A DNA stretch of 64,000 nucleotides from Micromonospora arborensis (GCF_003205615.1 NZ_PYBV01000036.1:124001-188000), one strand, 5' to 3'; shown: positions 53,450-62,814, numbered from the stretch's first letter. Numbers and translations: made by a program. The notes: generated from the sequence alone by a model not told the origin.

Positions 53450-53677
53450 ATGACATCGATGGGGCGGCGTGCGGCTCTGCGCGTCTCCTGGCGGTGGTCC
53501 GGCGACGAGCGCGTCCAGACGGTCTGGGGCGGGGTGGCCGAGACCGCGGGTGCCGACGTCGCGGTCCGCAACGCCCCGTACAACGGGGCGCTGACGCCGG
53601 GTGCGGTGACGACGTTCGGTCTGCTCGTGGTCAGCAGCGCGGTTCCCGGCGGGTTGACGATGGCGTGCGATTCGTGA
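53450..53677 (+). pseudogene. Remnant of a family 2 carbohydrate-binding module
   Basis: The frame encodes the end of a CBM2-like domain: RVQTVWGGVAETAGADVAVR, then NAPYNGALTPGAVTTFGLL and a final LTMACDS. The N-terminal half of the module, a signal peptide and any catalytic domain are absent. It follows a terminator, so it is probably a decayed piece of a secreted cellulase or similar enzyme; a very small intact protein cannot be fully excluded. Confidence 0.6.
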
Positions 53678-53732
53678 ACGACGTCCGCCCCGCTCTCGCC
53701 GTCGCGGCAGGAGCGGGGCGGTGTCAGGTCCG

Positions 53733-54530
53733 TCAGGGTTTGCGGGCCACCGCGCCGTACGCGTCGATCCCGGTGGCGTCGGCGTCGTCCGGTCGCCAGA
53801 GCGGGATCGGCACGAGGCCCGGCTGCACCATCGTCAAACCCGAGAAGCAACTCTCCAACTCCTCCGGGCTGCGCAGAATGTACGGAACCCCGCCGCTCTG
53901 CGCCAGCCGGTCGGCACCGGAAACCACCGCCGGGCTGGTGTTGGTGCCGTCCCAGAACACCAGGTGAGAGCCGGACGGCATGGCGTCCATCGTCTGCCCG
54001 ACAATCGAGCGCACCACGGCCAGGTCTGGTTCGTAGCCCATGACGCCCATGAACATCACGGCGATGGGCTGGTCGAAGTCGAGCGTCTGTGCCGCCTCGG
54101 CGAGAATCTTCTCCGGGTCGTGGTAGTCGGCGGGTACGTAGGTGGTGACACCCTCCGACGTCGTGCTGGACAGCAGCGCCCGGGCGTGCACCAGCACCAT
54201 CGGGTCGTTGTCCACGTAGACGACCCGCGAGTCGGGTGCGATCCCCTGGGCGACCGCGTGCGTGTTCTGCATGGTGGGCAGACCCGTGCCGATGTCCAGG
54301 AATTGCCGGATGCCCGCCTCGGCGGCGAGGTAACGCACGGCCCGCACCAGGAACAGGCGGGACTGCTGCGCCATGAGGACGATTTCCGGGTAGACCTCGG
54401 CGACGGCGTCGCCGGCCGCCCGGTCGGACTGGAAGTTGTCCTTGCCGCCCATCCAGTAGTTCCAGATCCGGGCCGCGTGCGGCACGTCGGGCTGAAGCTT
54501 CGCGGCGAGTTCGGCGTCCGGGCCGGCCAT
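53733..54530 (-). CDS. S-adenosyl methyltransferase (PF04672-type), copy 2
   Basis: The product has 265 residues from ATG 54530. The same family marks are seen as in the copy at 25221: PHAARIWNYWMGGKDNFQSDR, FLDIGTGLPTMQNTH, VVYVDNDPMVLVHARALL, and LRSPEELESCFSGLTMVQPG. The two proteins share about half of their residues by eye but come from different neighbourhoods, so they are old paralogues. The substrate is unknown. The gene is divergent from the unknown gene at 54750. Confidence 0.9.
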   Translation of the reverse strand: MAGPDAELAAKLQPDVPHAARIWNYWMGGKDNFQSDRAAGDAVAEVYPEIVLMAQQSRLFLVRAVRYLAAEAGIRQFLDIGTGLPTMQNTHAVAQGIAPDSRVVYVDNDPMVLVHARALLSSTTSEGVTTYVPADYHDPEKILAEAAQTLDFDQPIAVMFMGVMGYEPDLAVVRSIVGQTMDAMPSGSHLVFWDGTNTSPAVVSGADRLAQSGGVPYILRSPEELESCFSGLTMVQPGLVPIPLWRPDDADATGIDAYGAVARKP

Positions 54531-54749
54531 GCCAGGCTCCTATCGAGGGGGTCGTGGGCTGGAGGTCACCGCAGCGGTACGCCCGGGATCGTACTCCGAC
54601 GATGTCCACTGTCGAGGGTGGATCGGGTCGGCATCCCGGTCAGCGGCTGACCGACGACCACGACGCGACAATCCGTCGCCCTGTCGCCCCGTTCTCGGCG
54701 GTAACCTGTCGGGCTGACGCCGGGATCGGCGGCGAGGCTTGGAGGCCGG

Positions 54750-55583
54750 ATGGTTCACGAAGTGACGAGCCGCGCGGTGTGGGAGGCGGATCGGACGATC
54801 GCCCGGCTGTGCGCCACGAGCTATGTGCAACAGGTGTTTCCCGAAGCGGTACGCCTTTGGGGCACGGACGGCGATCCGACCGAACCCGACGAGCTCGACG
54901 CGGTGTGGCGGATGCCGGGCGACGGCGGCGAGCGGCTGCTCGTGGTCACCGCGCTGGCCGGCGAGTACGAGCTGCCGCGCCGGCGTCTGCCGTACGGGAC
55001 GACGGTGGTCGGCGGCACCCGCGACTATCTGCGCTACGCCGTCGAGCGGCTCCGTGAGCACGGGCGGAACGACCTCGCCGGGGCGATCGAACAGGAGATG
55101 TACGCCGACCGCCTGTGGTACTTCGAACTTGCCGCCGTGGTGACCGTGGTGAACGGGGAGCACCGGGTGGAGGACGTCCGTGCCCGGCAGTACGACATCA
55201 GCGACGCCAGCCTGCTGCGCGCCCTGCTGATGGCGATTCGGGCCAGCGACCGCGACGCGATCGAGAAGCTACGCCAACCGTTCGGAGAAGACCTGCTCAA
55301 GGCTCTGGTCGACACGTATCCCTCGCTGGACACCTGGCCACAACGTGCCCACCTGGTGCGGGCAGTCTCCGGCCACCACGGTCCAGTGGTCACACCGGTG
55401 ATGGCAGCCATCCTCGACATCCCGGATGACGTGGGCGGATCGGGCGACGCCGACATGGCACGGGAGGTCCGGGCCATCGCGCTGAACGCACTGGAGGCCG
55501 GCGGCTCCGCCGAGCGGTTCATGCGCTACTACGAGGACGACGAGGCCGCCGCCGCCGCGATTGCCCGGTACCGGGCCGGATAG
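54750..55583 (+). CDS. Unknown protein
   Basis: The product has 277 residues beginning MVHEVTSRAVWEADRTIARL. The N-terminal half is alpha/beta (ERLLVVTALAGEYELPRRRL, TRDYLRYAVERLREHG), the second half helical with GPVVTPVMAAILDIPDD and VRAIALNALEAGG. No signal or membrane segment. I do not recognise the family. Upstream codon use matches the surroundings. It faces the methyltransferase gene across 219 bases. Confidence 0.65.
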   Translation: MVHEVTSRAVWEADRTIARLCATSYVQQVFPEAVRLWGTDGDPTEPDELDAVWRMPGDGGERLLVVTALAGEYELPRRRLPYGTTVVGGTRDYLRYAVERLREHGRNDLAGAIEQEMYADRLWYFELAAVVTVVNGEHRVEDVRARQYDISDASLLRALLMAIRASDRDAIEKLRQPFGEDLLKALVDTYPSLDTWPQRAHLVRAVSGHHGPVVTPVMAAILDIPDDVGGSGDADMAREVRAIALNALEAGGSAERFMRYYEDDEAAAAAIARYRAG

Positions 55584-55708
55584 CCGCCACGCTCGGTTGC
55601 AGGTGCCGGGCGAGCCCACGCGCATAGCCTTGGTCGTGCGTCGGTCGACGGGGGATCTTGTCGCGATTGACTACTGTGGAGCCGCGACGATCAAGAGAGG
55701 GGTCGGTC

Positions 55709-56638
55709 ATGGCGGAGCGGACCGGCGGCGACCAACCCACCGAGCCGGCGGAGCCGGAACCGGGGCGTGGCGGCGACGGCGGACGTCGTACCCGATCGGT
55801 CGGCGCCACGCTCGGCGCCGCGTTGATCGCACTCGCCTCGGTCGCCACCTGGTACATCGACCACCGGGCCGCGTCGTTGGACGCCGAGCAGGAAACGCGA
55901 AACCGAAACGCGTTCGTCGAGGTCTGCAACGATCCCGTCCGGGCCGCCGCGCTCGTCATGAACACCCCGTCGCTCGCCAGCACCTGTCCGACGGGTCTGC
56001 GTCACCTGCTGTCGATATCGGCGGACGAGGTCGATCCGGGACCGGAACTTCTGGACGCCTATCTGGACCGGCTCTTCACGTTGCTGGGCGCACGGATTCC
56101 GAGTGACGTCACGCCGTACCTGAACGCGCTGCACCGCGACGGCGTGTACAGCACCGCCCTCAACGAGTTGCACCGCAACGCCCGACAGTGTGAGGTGCTC
56201 CTGCCGACCGGCACTCCGCCACCGGCGACGTCCCGCCCGACCGGGACCTTCTGGGACGACTGGCAGCGGATCGAGGTCGCGCCGCAACCCCGGTCGGTAC
56301 GGGTGACCGAGGAGCCGGACGGGCACGTCGTCGTCATGGCCCGGGTGGTCGACACGACGCCGGCCTGCCTGACCCGGCCCACCCTCGAGTCGGCCCCGCC
56401 GCCCAGGTACGTCGGCACCACGGCGCTGACCCTGTCGTTCGGTACCGGCACCGGACCGAGCGGCGAACGGGTGTGGCTGCTCGACCGCCTCGACGCCTGC
56501 CCGGCCCGACCCGACCCGCTGGCCGCGGAACCGGTGGTCAGCACGTACTCGTTGACCCGGCGCCGGTCGATCCGGAACGACGTCACCGACTCCCTCTTCC
56601 GCTACGCCGGCAGTACCTGTCCGGCGGCAACCCCCTGA
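55709..56638 (+). CDS. Membrane-anchored protein of unknown function
   Basis: The product has 309 residues from ATG 55709 behind AGAGAGGGGTC. A charged N-terminus (about 1-35), one membrane segment GATLGAALIALASVATWYIDH, then an extracellular domain rich in short cysteine-spaced segments (FVEVCNDPVRAA, STCPTGLRHLL, ARQCEVLLPTGT, TTPACLTRPT, LDACPARPD). It is likely held at the membrane by its N-terminus. No catalytic motif is recognised. Confidence 0.65.
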   Translation: MAERTGGDQPTEPAEPEPGRGGDGGRRTRSVGATLGAALIALASVATWYIDHRAASLDAEQETRNRNAFVEVCNDPVRAAALVMNTPSLASTCPTGLRHLLSISADEVDPGPELLDAYLDRLFTLLGARIPSDVTPYLNALHRDGVYSTALNELHRNARQCEVLLPTGTPPPATSRPTGTFWDDWQRIEVAPQPRSVRVTEEPDGHVVVMARVVDTTPACLTRPTLESAPPPRYVGTTALTLSFGTGTGPSGERVWLLDRLDACPARPDPLAAEPVVSTYSLTRRRSIRNDVTDSLFRYAGSTCPAATP

Positions 56639-56807
56639 GCCGGCTGCACCCAGGGCTGACGGCCTAGGTCTGGGTTTGTCCCCGATCGAGCGACATCGGT
56701 TGACATGCGCCGGCAACCCATCTTTGATTGTCGATGTATTTTGTTCGACTTGATGGGGTTGTCGGCGCCGGGTCGGGCCGGTCAGCACCCCGGACCCTGG
56801 AGGACCG

Positions 56808-58889
56808 ATGCCAGTCTTCGCGCGGACCAAACCCCGGCACCCACGATGGCGGCTGCTGCCGGTGGCGATGACAGCGGTGACGCTGCTGACCGTGGCGGTC
56901 GGCGTCCCGGCATCGGCAGCGGCCCCCTCGACCGTGGTCGGCGTGGCGTCGGGTCGCTGCCTGGACGTGGTCGGCAACTCCAGGACAGCCGGCGCCGGCA
57001 TCAACATCTACGACTGCAACGGGCAAGCCAACCAGGCGTGGAGCCTCACCTCGACCGGTGAGTTGCGGGTGTACGACGAGACGATGTGCCTCGACGTGGT
57101 CGGTCAGGACACCACCGCGCCGGCCGCACTGCAGATCAACGGCTGCACCGGCGGTGCCAACCAGCGCTGGCGGATCAACACCAACGGGACCATCGTCGGC
57201 GTCCAGTCCGGCCTGTGCCTGGATGTGACCGGCGCCGGCACCGCCAACAGCACCACCGTCGGTCTCTGGACCTGCAACGGGCAGAGCAACCAGCGGTGGA
57301 CGACGGCCCTGGGCAGCGCCGACAGCCAGTCGCCCACGGCACCAGGCAGCCCGCGGGTCAGTGGCCTGACGTGCAACTCCGTGACGTTCGCGTGGAACGC
57401 CTCGACGGACAACGTCGCGGTGGCGTTCTACGACGTCTACCACGACGGTCAGTTGATGAAGTCGGTGAGCGGCTCGACGTTGTCCACCAGCCTCACCGTC
57501 GTCGCCGGTGCGACCTGGGGCCTGTACGTCAACGCCCGCGACGCCGCCGGCAACGTGTCCCAGGCGAGCACCACGGTTTCGATCACACCGCCGCCCTGCC
57601 AGGCCGACAGTCAGGCGCCGACCGCGCCGCAGCAGCTCACCGGCACCGCGTCGGGCACCACTGTCACACTGCGCTGGACCGCGTCGACCGACAACATCGG
57701 TGTCCGGGCGTACGACATCTTCCGCGGTGGCGTGCAGGCCGGCACGGTGACCGGCACGCCGCCGGCGACCACCTTCACCGACAGCGGGTTGGCGGCGAAC
57801 ACCGCGTACCAGTACTACGTGGTGGCCCGGGACGCGCAGGGCAACGTCTCGTCGCGTAGCGCCACCACGACGGTGACCACCGGCGCCGCCTGTGGCAATC
57901 CGGTGTGTGGGGTGCGGCAGGTCAGCACGGACACCGACGTCCCGTGGGGTCTGGTGACGTTGCCGGACGGCAACGTCCTCTACAACCGCCGCGACGCGCA
58001 CGACATCATCCAGCTCAACCCCAGCACCGGGGCCAAGACGAACCTGGGCACGGTGCCGAACGTCCAGAGCACCGACGGCGAGGGCGGTCTGCTCGGGCTT
58101 GCCATCTCGCCCAGCTACGCCAGCGACCGCTGGCTGTACATCATGCACACCTCGCCCAGCGACAACCGGATCGTCCGGATCAGGTTGGAGAACGGCCGAC
58201 TCAACACCGCGAGCGAGCAGGTCCTGATCAGCGGCATCCGGCGGAACAAGTACCACGACGGCGGTCGCCTGCGGTTCGGCCCGGACGGCAAGTTGTACGC
58301 CAGCACGGGCGACGCGCAGAACGGCGCCTACGCGCAGGACCGGGCGACCCTGGAGGGCAAGATCCTGCGTCTCAACCCGGATGGGACCGTCCCTTCGGAC
58401 AACCCGTTCGGCAACTACGTGTGGAGCTACGGCCACCGCAACCCGCAGGGGCTGGCGTTCGACTCGCAGGGCCGGCTGTGGGAGCAGGAATTCGGCAACT
58501 CGATCATGGACGAGACCAATCTGATCACCCGGGGCGGCAACTACGGGTGGCCGGCGTGCGAGGGCACCAGCGGCACCTGCGGCACCGCCGGGTTCATCGC
58601 GCCGGCGCGCACCTATCCGACCTCGGAGGGGTCCTGCTCCGGGATCACGATCGTGCGGGACGCGCTCTACGTGGCCTGTACCCGGGGTGCCCGGATGTAC
58701 CGCGCGGTGATCAGCGGCAGCAGCCTGACGAACGTGCAGACGTACTTCAATGGCACCTACGGCCGGTTGCGGACGGTGGAGCCGGCCCCCGACGGGGGGT
58801 TGTGGTTGACCACCAGCACCCTCGGTGACAAGGACAGCACCCCGAACAACAGCAACGAGAAGATTCTCCACGTCACCCTCGGCGGCTGA
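56808..58889 (+). CDS. Secreted lectin-FN3-sugar dehydrogenase fusion
   Basis: The product has 693 residues. A signal peptide (VAMTAVTLLTVAVGVPASAAA) precedes a ricin-type CBM13 trefoil (about 45-175) with repeated GRCLDVVG, MCLDVVGQ and LCLDVTG plus QxW motifs (NQAWSL, NQRWRI, NQRWTT). Two fibronectin type III domains follow (about 180-265 and 275-360). The C-terminal domain (about 375-690) resembles soluble PQQ-type aldose sugar dehydrogenase beta-propellers: PWGLVTLPDGNVLYNRRD, NKYHDGGRLRFGPDGKLYAS, WSYGHRNPQGLAFD and TNLITRGGNYGWP. It would bind a polysaccharide and oxidise sugars. Confidence 0.9.
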   Translation: MPVFARTKPRHPRWRLLPVAMTAVTLLTVAVGVPASAAAPSTVVGVASGRCLDVVGNSRTAGAGINIYDCNGQANQAWSLTSTGELRVYDETMCLDVVGQDTTAPAALQINGCTGGANQRWRINTNGTIVGVQSGLCLDVTGAGTANSTTVGLWTCNGQSNQRWTTALGSADSQSPTAPGSPRVSGLTCNSVTFAWNASTDNVAVAFYDVYHDGQLMKSVSGSTLSTSLTVVAGATWGLYVNARDAAGNVSQASTTVSITPPPCQADSQAPTAPQQLTGTASGTTVTLRWTASTDNIGVRAYDIFRGGVQAGTVTGTPPATTFTDSGLAANTAYQYYVVARDAQGNVSSRSATTTVTTGAACGNPVCGVRQVSTDTDVPWGLVTLPDGNVLYNRRDAHDIIQLNPSTGAKTNLGTVPNVQSTDGEGGLLGLAISPSYASDRWLYIMHTSPSDNRIVRIRLENGRLNTASEQVLISGIRRNKYHDGGRLRFGPDGKLYASTGDAQNGAYAQDRATLEGKILRLNPDGTVPSDNPFGNYVWSYGHRNPQGLAFDSQGRLWEQEFGNSIMDETNLITRGGNYGWPACEGTSGTCGTAGFIAPARTYPTSEGSCSGITIVRDALYVACTRGARMYRAVISGSSLTNVQTYFNGTYGRLRTVEPAPDGGLWLTTSTLGDKDSTPNNSNEKILHVTLGG

Positions 58890-58901
58890 CCGCACCCGCC
58901 C

Positions 58902-61058
58902 TCAGGGGCTCGTCAGGATGACGAGTTGCTGGGTCGCCCGGGTCATCGCGACGTACCGGTCGACCGCCCCCTCGATGCCCGCACCGAAGGCTTCCGGGTC
59001 GATGAGGACGACCAGGTCGAATTCGAGCCCCTTGGCCTGCTCCGGGCTCAGCGACCGGACGCGGGACATCGGCGGGAACGTCGGGTCGCCGATGACGCAG
59101 GCTGTCCCGTCGGCGTGCGCGGCGAGCCAGGTGTGCAGGATCGAGGAAAGATCGGAAACCGGTCCGTGTACGACGGCGAGCCCGTTGCTGCGGATCGAGG
59201 TCGGCACGTTGGCGTCGGGGAGCGCAGCCCGGATGACCGGTTCGGCTTCCGCCATGACCTCCTCCGGCGTCCGGTAGTTGACGCTCAGGGAGGCCAGGGT
59301 GATCCGGTCGAGCCCGATCCGCTCGAGGCGTTCCTGCCACGACTCCGTGAACCCGTGCCGGGCCTGGGCGCGGTCCCCGACGATGGTGAAGCTGCGTGAC
59401 GGGCAGCGGGCAAGCAACATCTGCCACTCGGCGTCGGTCAGTTCCTGGGCCTCGTCGACGACGATGTGCGCGAACGGGCCGGCGAGCAGGTCCGCTTCGG
59501 TGCCGGGCAGTCCCGAATCGTCCATCAGGGCGTCCCGCAGGTCGGGTTGGCGCAACATGGTCAGCAGGCCTTCACCGTCGTCGTAGGCGTCGGCCGCGAG
59601 TAGTTCGTCGACGACCCTGGCCATGTGTTCGCGTTCGACGGCGGCAGCGGGGTCACGCCGATGCCTGCGTTCGGACCCCTCCGGGTCGCCGAGCCGCTGG
59701 CGTGCCGCGTCCAGGAGCGGTAGGTCGGACACGGTCCAGGCTCGGGCGTCGCCGCGCTGCAGCATCCCGACCTCCTCGGCGCTGAGCCAGGGGGCGCACT
59801 TGCGCAGGTACGCGGGCACCGACCACAGGTCTCCGACGAGGTCGGCCGCGTCGAGCAACGGCCAGGCGCGGTTGAAGGTCGTCCGTAGCTCCCGGTTTCG
59901 CAGCAGCGACGTGCGGAGCAGGTCGTCCGGCTCGTCGCCGTCGGACTTGTCGACCAGGATGGTGAGCAGCTCCTCCCAGATCTCGTCCCGCGCCTCGTTG
60001 TGCGGCGTGCCGGGCCCGGGCGCCTGGAACGCGTTGGCCCAGTCGTCGGCGCTCAGCCAGATGTCGGATACGTCGGTCGTGACCATCATGGGGTTGACCG
60101 GTGGTTCCTCGTAGAACCGGACCGCCGCGTCGATCGCCCCGACCAGGTCCGCGGAGGCCTTCAGCCGGGCGACGTCCGGATCGGTTTCGATGGTTGCCGC
60201 GGCGCCCTCGGGTACGAGGTCGCGCAGGGTGCAGGTCTGCACGTCCTCCTCTCCGAGGCTGGGCAGGACGTCGGCGACGTAGGCCAGGTAGGGCTGGTGC
60301 GGCCCGACGAAGAGCACCCCGCCCCGGCGCTGATTGAGGCGAGGATCGGAGTAGAGCAGATAGGCGGTGCGGTGCAGCGCGACGACGGTCTTGCCCGTGC
60401 CCGGACCGCCGTCGACGACGAGCGCGCCGGCCGATCCGGCGCGGATGATGGCGTCCTGGTCGGCCTGGATCGTGCTGAGCACGTCTCGCATCCGGGTCGA
60501 CCGGGCGCTGCCCAGGCTGGCGATGAACGCGGACTGGTCGTCGAGCGCGACGGCGTGCCCCACGAACCCGTCGGGGGTGAACACCTCGTCCCAGTAGTCG
60601 CTGATCCGGCCGCGGGTCCAGCGGTACCGGCGGCGGCTCGCCAGACCCATCGGGTTGGCGTGTGTCGCGCCGAAGAACGGCTCGGCGGCGGGCGAGCGCC
60701 AGTCGAGCAGCAGTCGTCGGCCCGTGCTGTCCGTCAGGCCGCGCCGACCGACGTAGACGGGATCGGAGTCGTCCACGCCGACCACGTGGCCGAGGCACAG
60801 GTCCAGACCGTAGCGACTCAGCGCGTGCAGGCGACCGGTCAGCCGGCGGACCTCCATGTCCCGGTCCACCGCCTGCCGGCCCTTGCCGCCAGGTGCCCTG
60901 CGCTCGGCGTCGAGGCGCTCGGAGAGCTCGGCGTGCAACTGCGCGAGGCTCTCCGCCATGGCCGCGAAGTGCTGCTCGTCGTGGCTGATCAGCGTCGGAT
61001 CGGACTTGGGGGAGAGGTGATCGGGAAGGTCGAACACGGAGGCGGGTGGTGAACTCAA
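58902..61058 (-). CDS. helR: HelR-like RNA polymerase recycling ATPase (UvrD/HelD superfamily)
   Basis: The product has 718 residues if it starts at TTG 61058; GTG 61037 is the main alternative. The opening VFDLPDHLSPKSDPTLI, then EQHFAAMAESLAQLHAELSE, fits HelR proteins. Walker A VVDGGPGTGKTVVALHRTAY, Walker B-like AHIVVDEAQELTDAEWQ, FTIVGDRAQARHG and the C-terminal YVAMTRATQQLVIL are superfamily 1 motifs. HelR displaces rifamycin-bound RNA polymerase from stalled sites, giving tolerance. The upstream region contains the rifamycin-associated element that marks such genes. Confidence 0.88.
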   Translation of the reverse strand: MSSPPASVFDLPDHLSPKSDPTLISHDEQHFAAMAESLAQLHAELSERLDAERRAPGGKGRQAVDRDMEVRRLTGRLHALSRYGLDLCLGHVVGVDDSDPVYVGRRGLTDSTGRRLLLDWRSPAAEPFFGATHANPMGLASRRRYRWTRGRISDYWDEVFTPDGFVGHAVALDDQSAFIASLGSARSTRMRDVLSTIQADQDAIIRAGSAGALVVDGGPGTGKTVVALHRTAYLLYSDPRLNQRRGGVLFVGPHQPYLAYVADVLPSLGEEDVQTCTLRDLVPEGAAATIETDPDVARLKASADLVGAIDAAVRFYEEPPVNPMMVTTDVSDIWLSADDWANAFQAPGPGTPHNEARDEIWEELLTILVDKSDGDEPDDLLRTSLLRNRELRTTFNRAWPLLDAADLVGDLWSVPAYLRKCAPWLSAEEVGMLQRGDARAWTVSDLPLLDAARQRLGDPEGSERRHRRDPAAAVEREHMARVVDELLAADAYDDGEGLLTMLRQPDLRDALMDDSGLPGTEADLLAGPFAHIVVDEAQELTDAEWQMLLARCPSRSFTIVGDRAQARHGFTESWQERLERIGLDRITLASLSVNYRTPEEVMAEAEPVIRAALPDANVPTSIRSNGLAVVHGPVSDLSSILHTWLAAHADGTACVIGDPTFPPMSRVRSLSPEQAKGLEFDLVVLIDPEAFGAGIEGAVDRYVAMTRATQQLVILTSP

Positions 61059-61116
61059 TTCACGACTTCCATTTCGGCAGATTCTGGGCTCGGCCGACGA
61101 TTTTGCGGCACCACCC

Positions 61117-61135
61117 GGGCCTTGCCGCAAGCCCC
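61117..61135 (-). promoter_or_regulatory. Rifamycin-associated element (RAE)
   Basis: On the minus strand the sequence GGGGCTTGCGGCAAGGCCC matches the RAE found upstream of rifamycin-inducible genes in actinomycetes. It lies about 60 bases before the helR start in the sense orientation. The centre CTTGC-G-GCAAG is an inverted repeat. Confidence 0.9.
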
Positions 61136-61150
61136 CCAATGCGCTATATG
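61122..61150 (+). promoter_or_regulatory. Plus-strand promoter candidate overlapping the RAE
   Basis: TTGCCG (61122-61127), inside the RAE palindrome, and TATATG (61145-61150) are spaced by 17 bases, a good sigma-70-type arrangement pointing toward the GDPD and SLATT genes. Activity is not proven. Confidence 0.5.
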
Positions 61151-61406
61151 TTAGGAGTGGAAGGGGTTGGGTGTTCCCGATTTCGGTGCCCTGACCAGCC
61201 ACGCTCGCCGCGCCCCGGGGCCGCACCCCTGCCGCCTCACCGCGCACGCGCATCGCGCCCGGCGGCCCCCGCTCGATGACACACCCGACCGCAGCCGCGT
61301 GGTCGTGCGCGTCGCACGTTGGCCAGCGCGACTAGACGGGCGGTGGCAACCTCCGGCAATGTCTACCGTGGATGGACCACCGAAGGCGTTCGCAGGGAGG
61401 CTTATC

Positions 61407-62264
61407 GTGCGACGGGCCGCTATGAACCATCGCGCGAGCCGTACTGAGGAGCTTCCGGAACACGACGGTGTGGGCCCGGCGGCTCAGGGGGAACGTGTGG
61501 CGTCCGACGACCGCTGGCTGCGGGAAACCCCGATCGCGCACCGAGGCCTGACCGGCGACAACCGACCTGCCAACTCGCTTGCTGCCTTCGAGGCGGCTGC
61601 CGGCGAGGGTTATGCCTGCGAGTTGGACGTGCAGCTCACCAGGGCCGGGGAGCTCGTCGTCGTGCACGACCATGAGTTGACCGAGCTCACTGGTCAGTCG
61701 ACCCGCACCGCAGAGCTCACCCCAGCCGACCGGCAGCGACTCCGGTTGAACGGCACCGACCAGCGCATTCCCACCCTTGCCGAGGTATTGGAACGGGTCG
61801 CTGGGCGGGTGCCACTTCTGATCGAGCTCAAACGGCCGAGCCTGTCCCTCAACTTCGATCTTGTGGACGAGGTGTTTCGGCAGACGGCAGGCTACCCGGG
61901 GCGTTACGCGGTCGAATCCTTCGACCCGTTGCTGGTGGCGGCACTGCGGGTCGCGGTGCTGCGTATGCCGTCCGACCGACGGGTGCCGGTGGGGCGAATC
62001 TGTGGACTGCTCCGCACGGCCGGGCCGGTGACGCGAATGGTCGGCCGCAGCATGGTCAGCAACCTGGTCAGCCGCCCGGATTTCCTGGCCTACGAGGTCG
62101 GCGGATTTCCTTCCGGATTGACGGCGTGGTGGCGCCGACGCGGCGTTCCGGTGATTGCCTGGCCGGTCGTTTCCCCCGATCAGGAGTTGTTCGCCCGTCA
62201 ATTCGCGGACAACATCGTATTCTCGGGCTATAGACCGTCTCGCGGCAAGGATCTAGCATCGTGA
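61407..62264 (+). CDS. Glycerophosphodiester phosphodiesterase-family protein
   Basis: The product has 285 residues from GTG 61407 behind GGGAGG; ATG 61359 is an alternative. The GDPD core is clear: IAHRGLTGDNRPANSLAAFE with the catalytic His-Arg pair, CELDVQLTRAGELVVVHDHEL with the metal ligands, RIPTLAEVLERVAGRVPLLIELK and YAVESFDPL. The C-terminal part VPVIAWPVVSPDQELFARQF is also standard. There is no signal peptide; it likely hydrolyses glycerophosphodiesters at the cytosolic side. One base separates it from the SLATT gene. Confidence 0.9.
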   Translation: MRRAAMNHRASRTEELPEHDGVGPAAQGERVASDDRWLRETPIAHRGLTGDNRPANSLAAFEAAAGEGYACELDVQLTRAGELVVVHDHELTELTGQSTRTAELTPADRQRLRLNGTDQRIPTLAEVLERVAGRVPLLIELKRPSLSLNFDLVDEVFRQTAGYPGRYAVESFDPLLVAALRVAVLRMPSDRRVPVGRICGLLRTAGPVTRMVGRSMVSNLVSRPDFLAYEVGGFPSGLTAWWRRRGVPVIAWPVVSPDQELFARQFADNIVFSGYRPSRGKDLAS

Positions 62265-62265
62265 G

Positions 62266-62814
62266 GTGTCTATTGACCGAAGGCGGAGTGGGGTGTTGGC
62301 GGGATCGCAGAAGGCGGCTTCTGAAGATCCGTTACAGGGCTACCGGACGCTGGCCGAGGCGAGTGTCAACAAGCTCCGCGATCAGTACGATTGGCGGGCG
62401 AAATGGCACCGTCGACTGTTCCGATTCAGTGGCATCCTGGTCATCGTCATCAGCGCGTCTCTCCCGCTGCTCGCGGGCTTCAGCTACCCGGGGAAAAACC
62501 TCATAATCGCTGCCTCCGGCGTGATCATCGCGACCGCCACGGCGCTGCGGACCTTCTATCAGTGGGATCAGATGTGGGCCCTGCTGCGGCGCACCCACTT
62601 TGGGCTCATCGAGGCGAACAACCAGTGGAAACTCGCATTCGGCCGGGCTGAGGCGACGGCTGATCCGGTGCAGCGCGAGCAGCTCGCCTTTGCGGCCACT
62701 GAAGCGTTGCTCGCAAAGATCGAAGCCCTTCGAAGTGCCGAGACGGAGAAGTTCTTCAGCTCGTTGGCCTTTCCGGAGGAGACCACGCTGGCTCGCAGGC
62801 CGTTCCACCCCTGA
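62266..62814 (+). CDS. SLATT-domain membrane protein (DUF4231-like)
   Basis: The product has 182 residues from GTG 62266, directly after the GDPD stop. An N-terminal helix (NKLRDQYDWRAKWHRRLFRF) leads into two membrane segments, SGILVIVISASLPLLAGF and LIIAASGVIIATATALRTF, then a long cytosolic helix region LLRRTHFGLIEANNQWKLA. This two-helix layout is the SLATT pattern, predicted to form pores in nucleotide-triggered conflict systems. No nucleotidyltransferase is seen beside it; its partner here is the GDPD-family gene. Confidence 0.8.
   Translation: MSIDRRRSGVLAGSQKAASEDPLQGYRTLAEASVNKLRDQYDWRAKWHRRLFRFSGILVIVISASLPLLAGFSYPGKNLIIAASGVIIATATALRTFYQWDQMWALLRRTHFGLIEANNQWKLAFGRAEATADPVQREQLAFAATEALLAKIEALRSAETEKFFSSLAFPEETTLARRPFHP

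Noticed and set aside
52861..54609. 582-residue minus-strand frame across the NAGPA and methyltransferase genes
   Set aside because: It spans two unrelated real genes and a terminator; its second part is a shifted frame of the methyltransferase.
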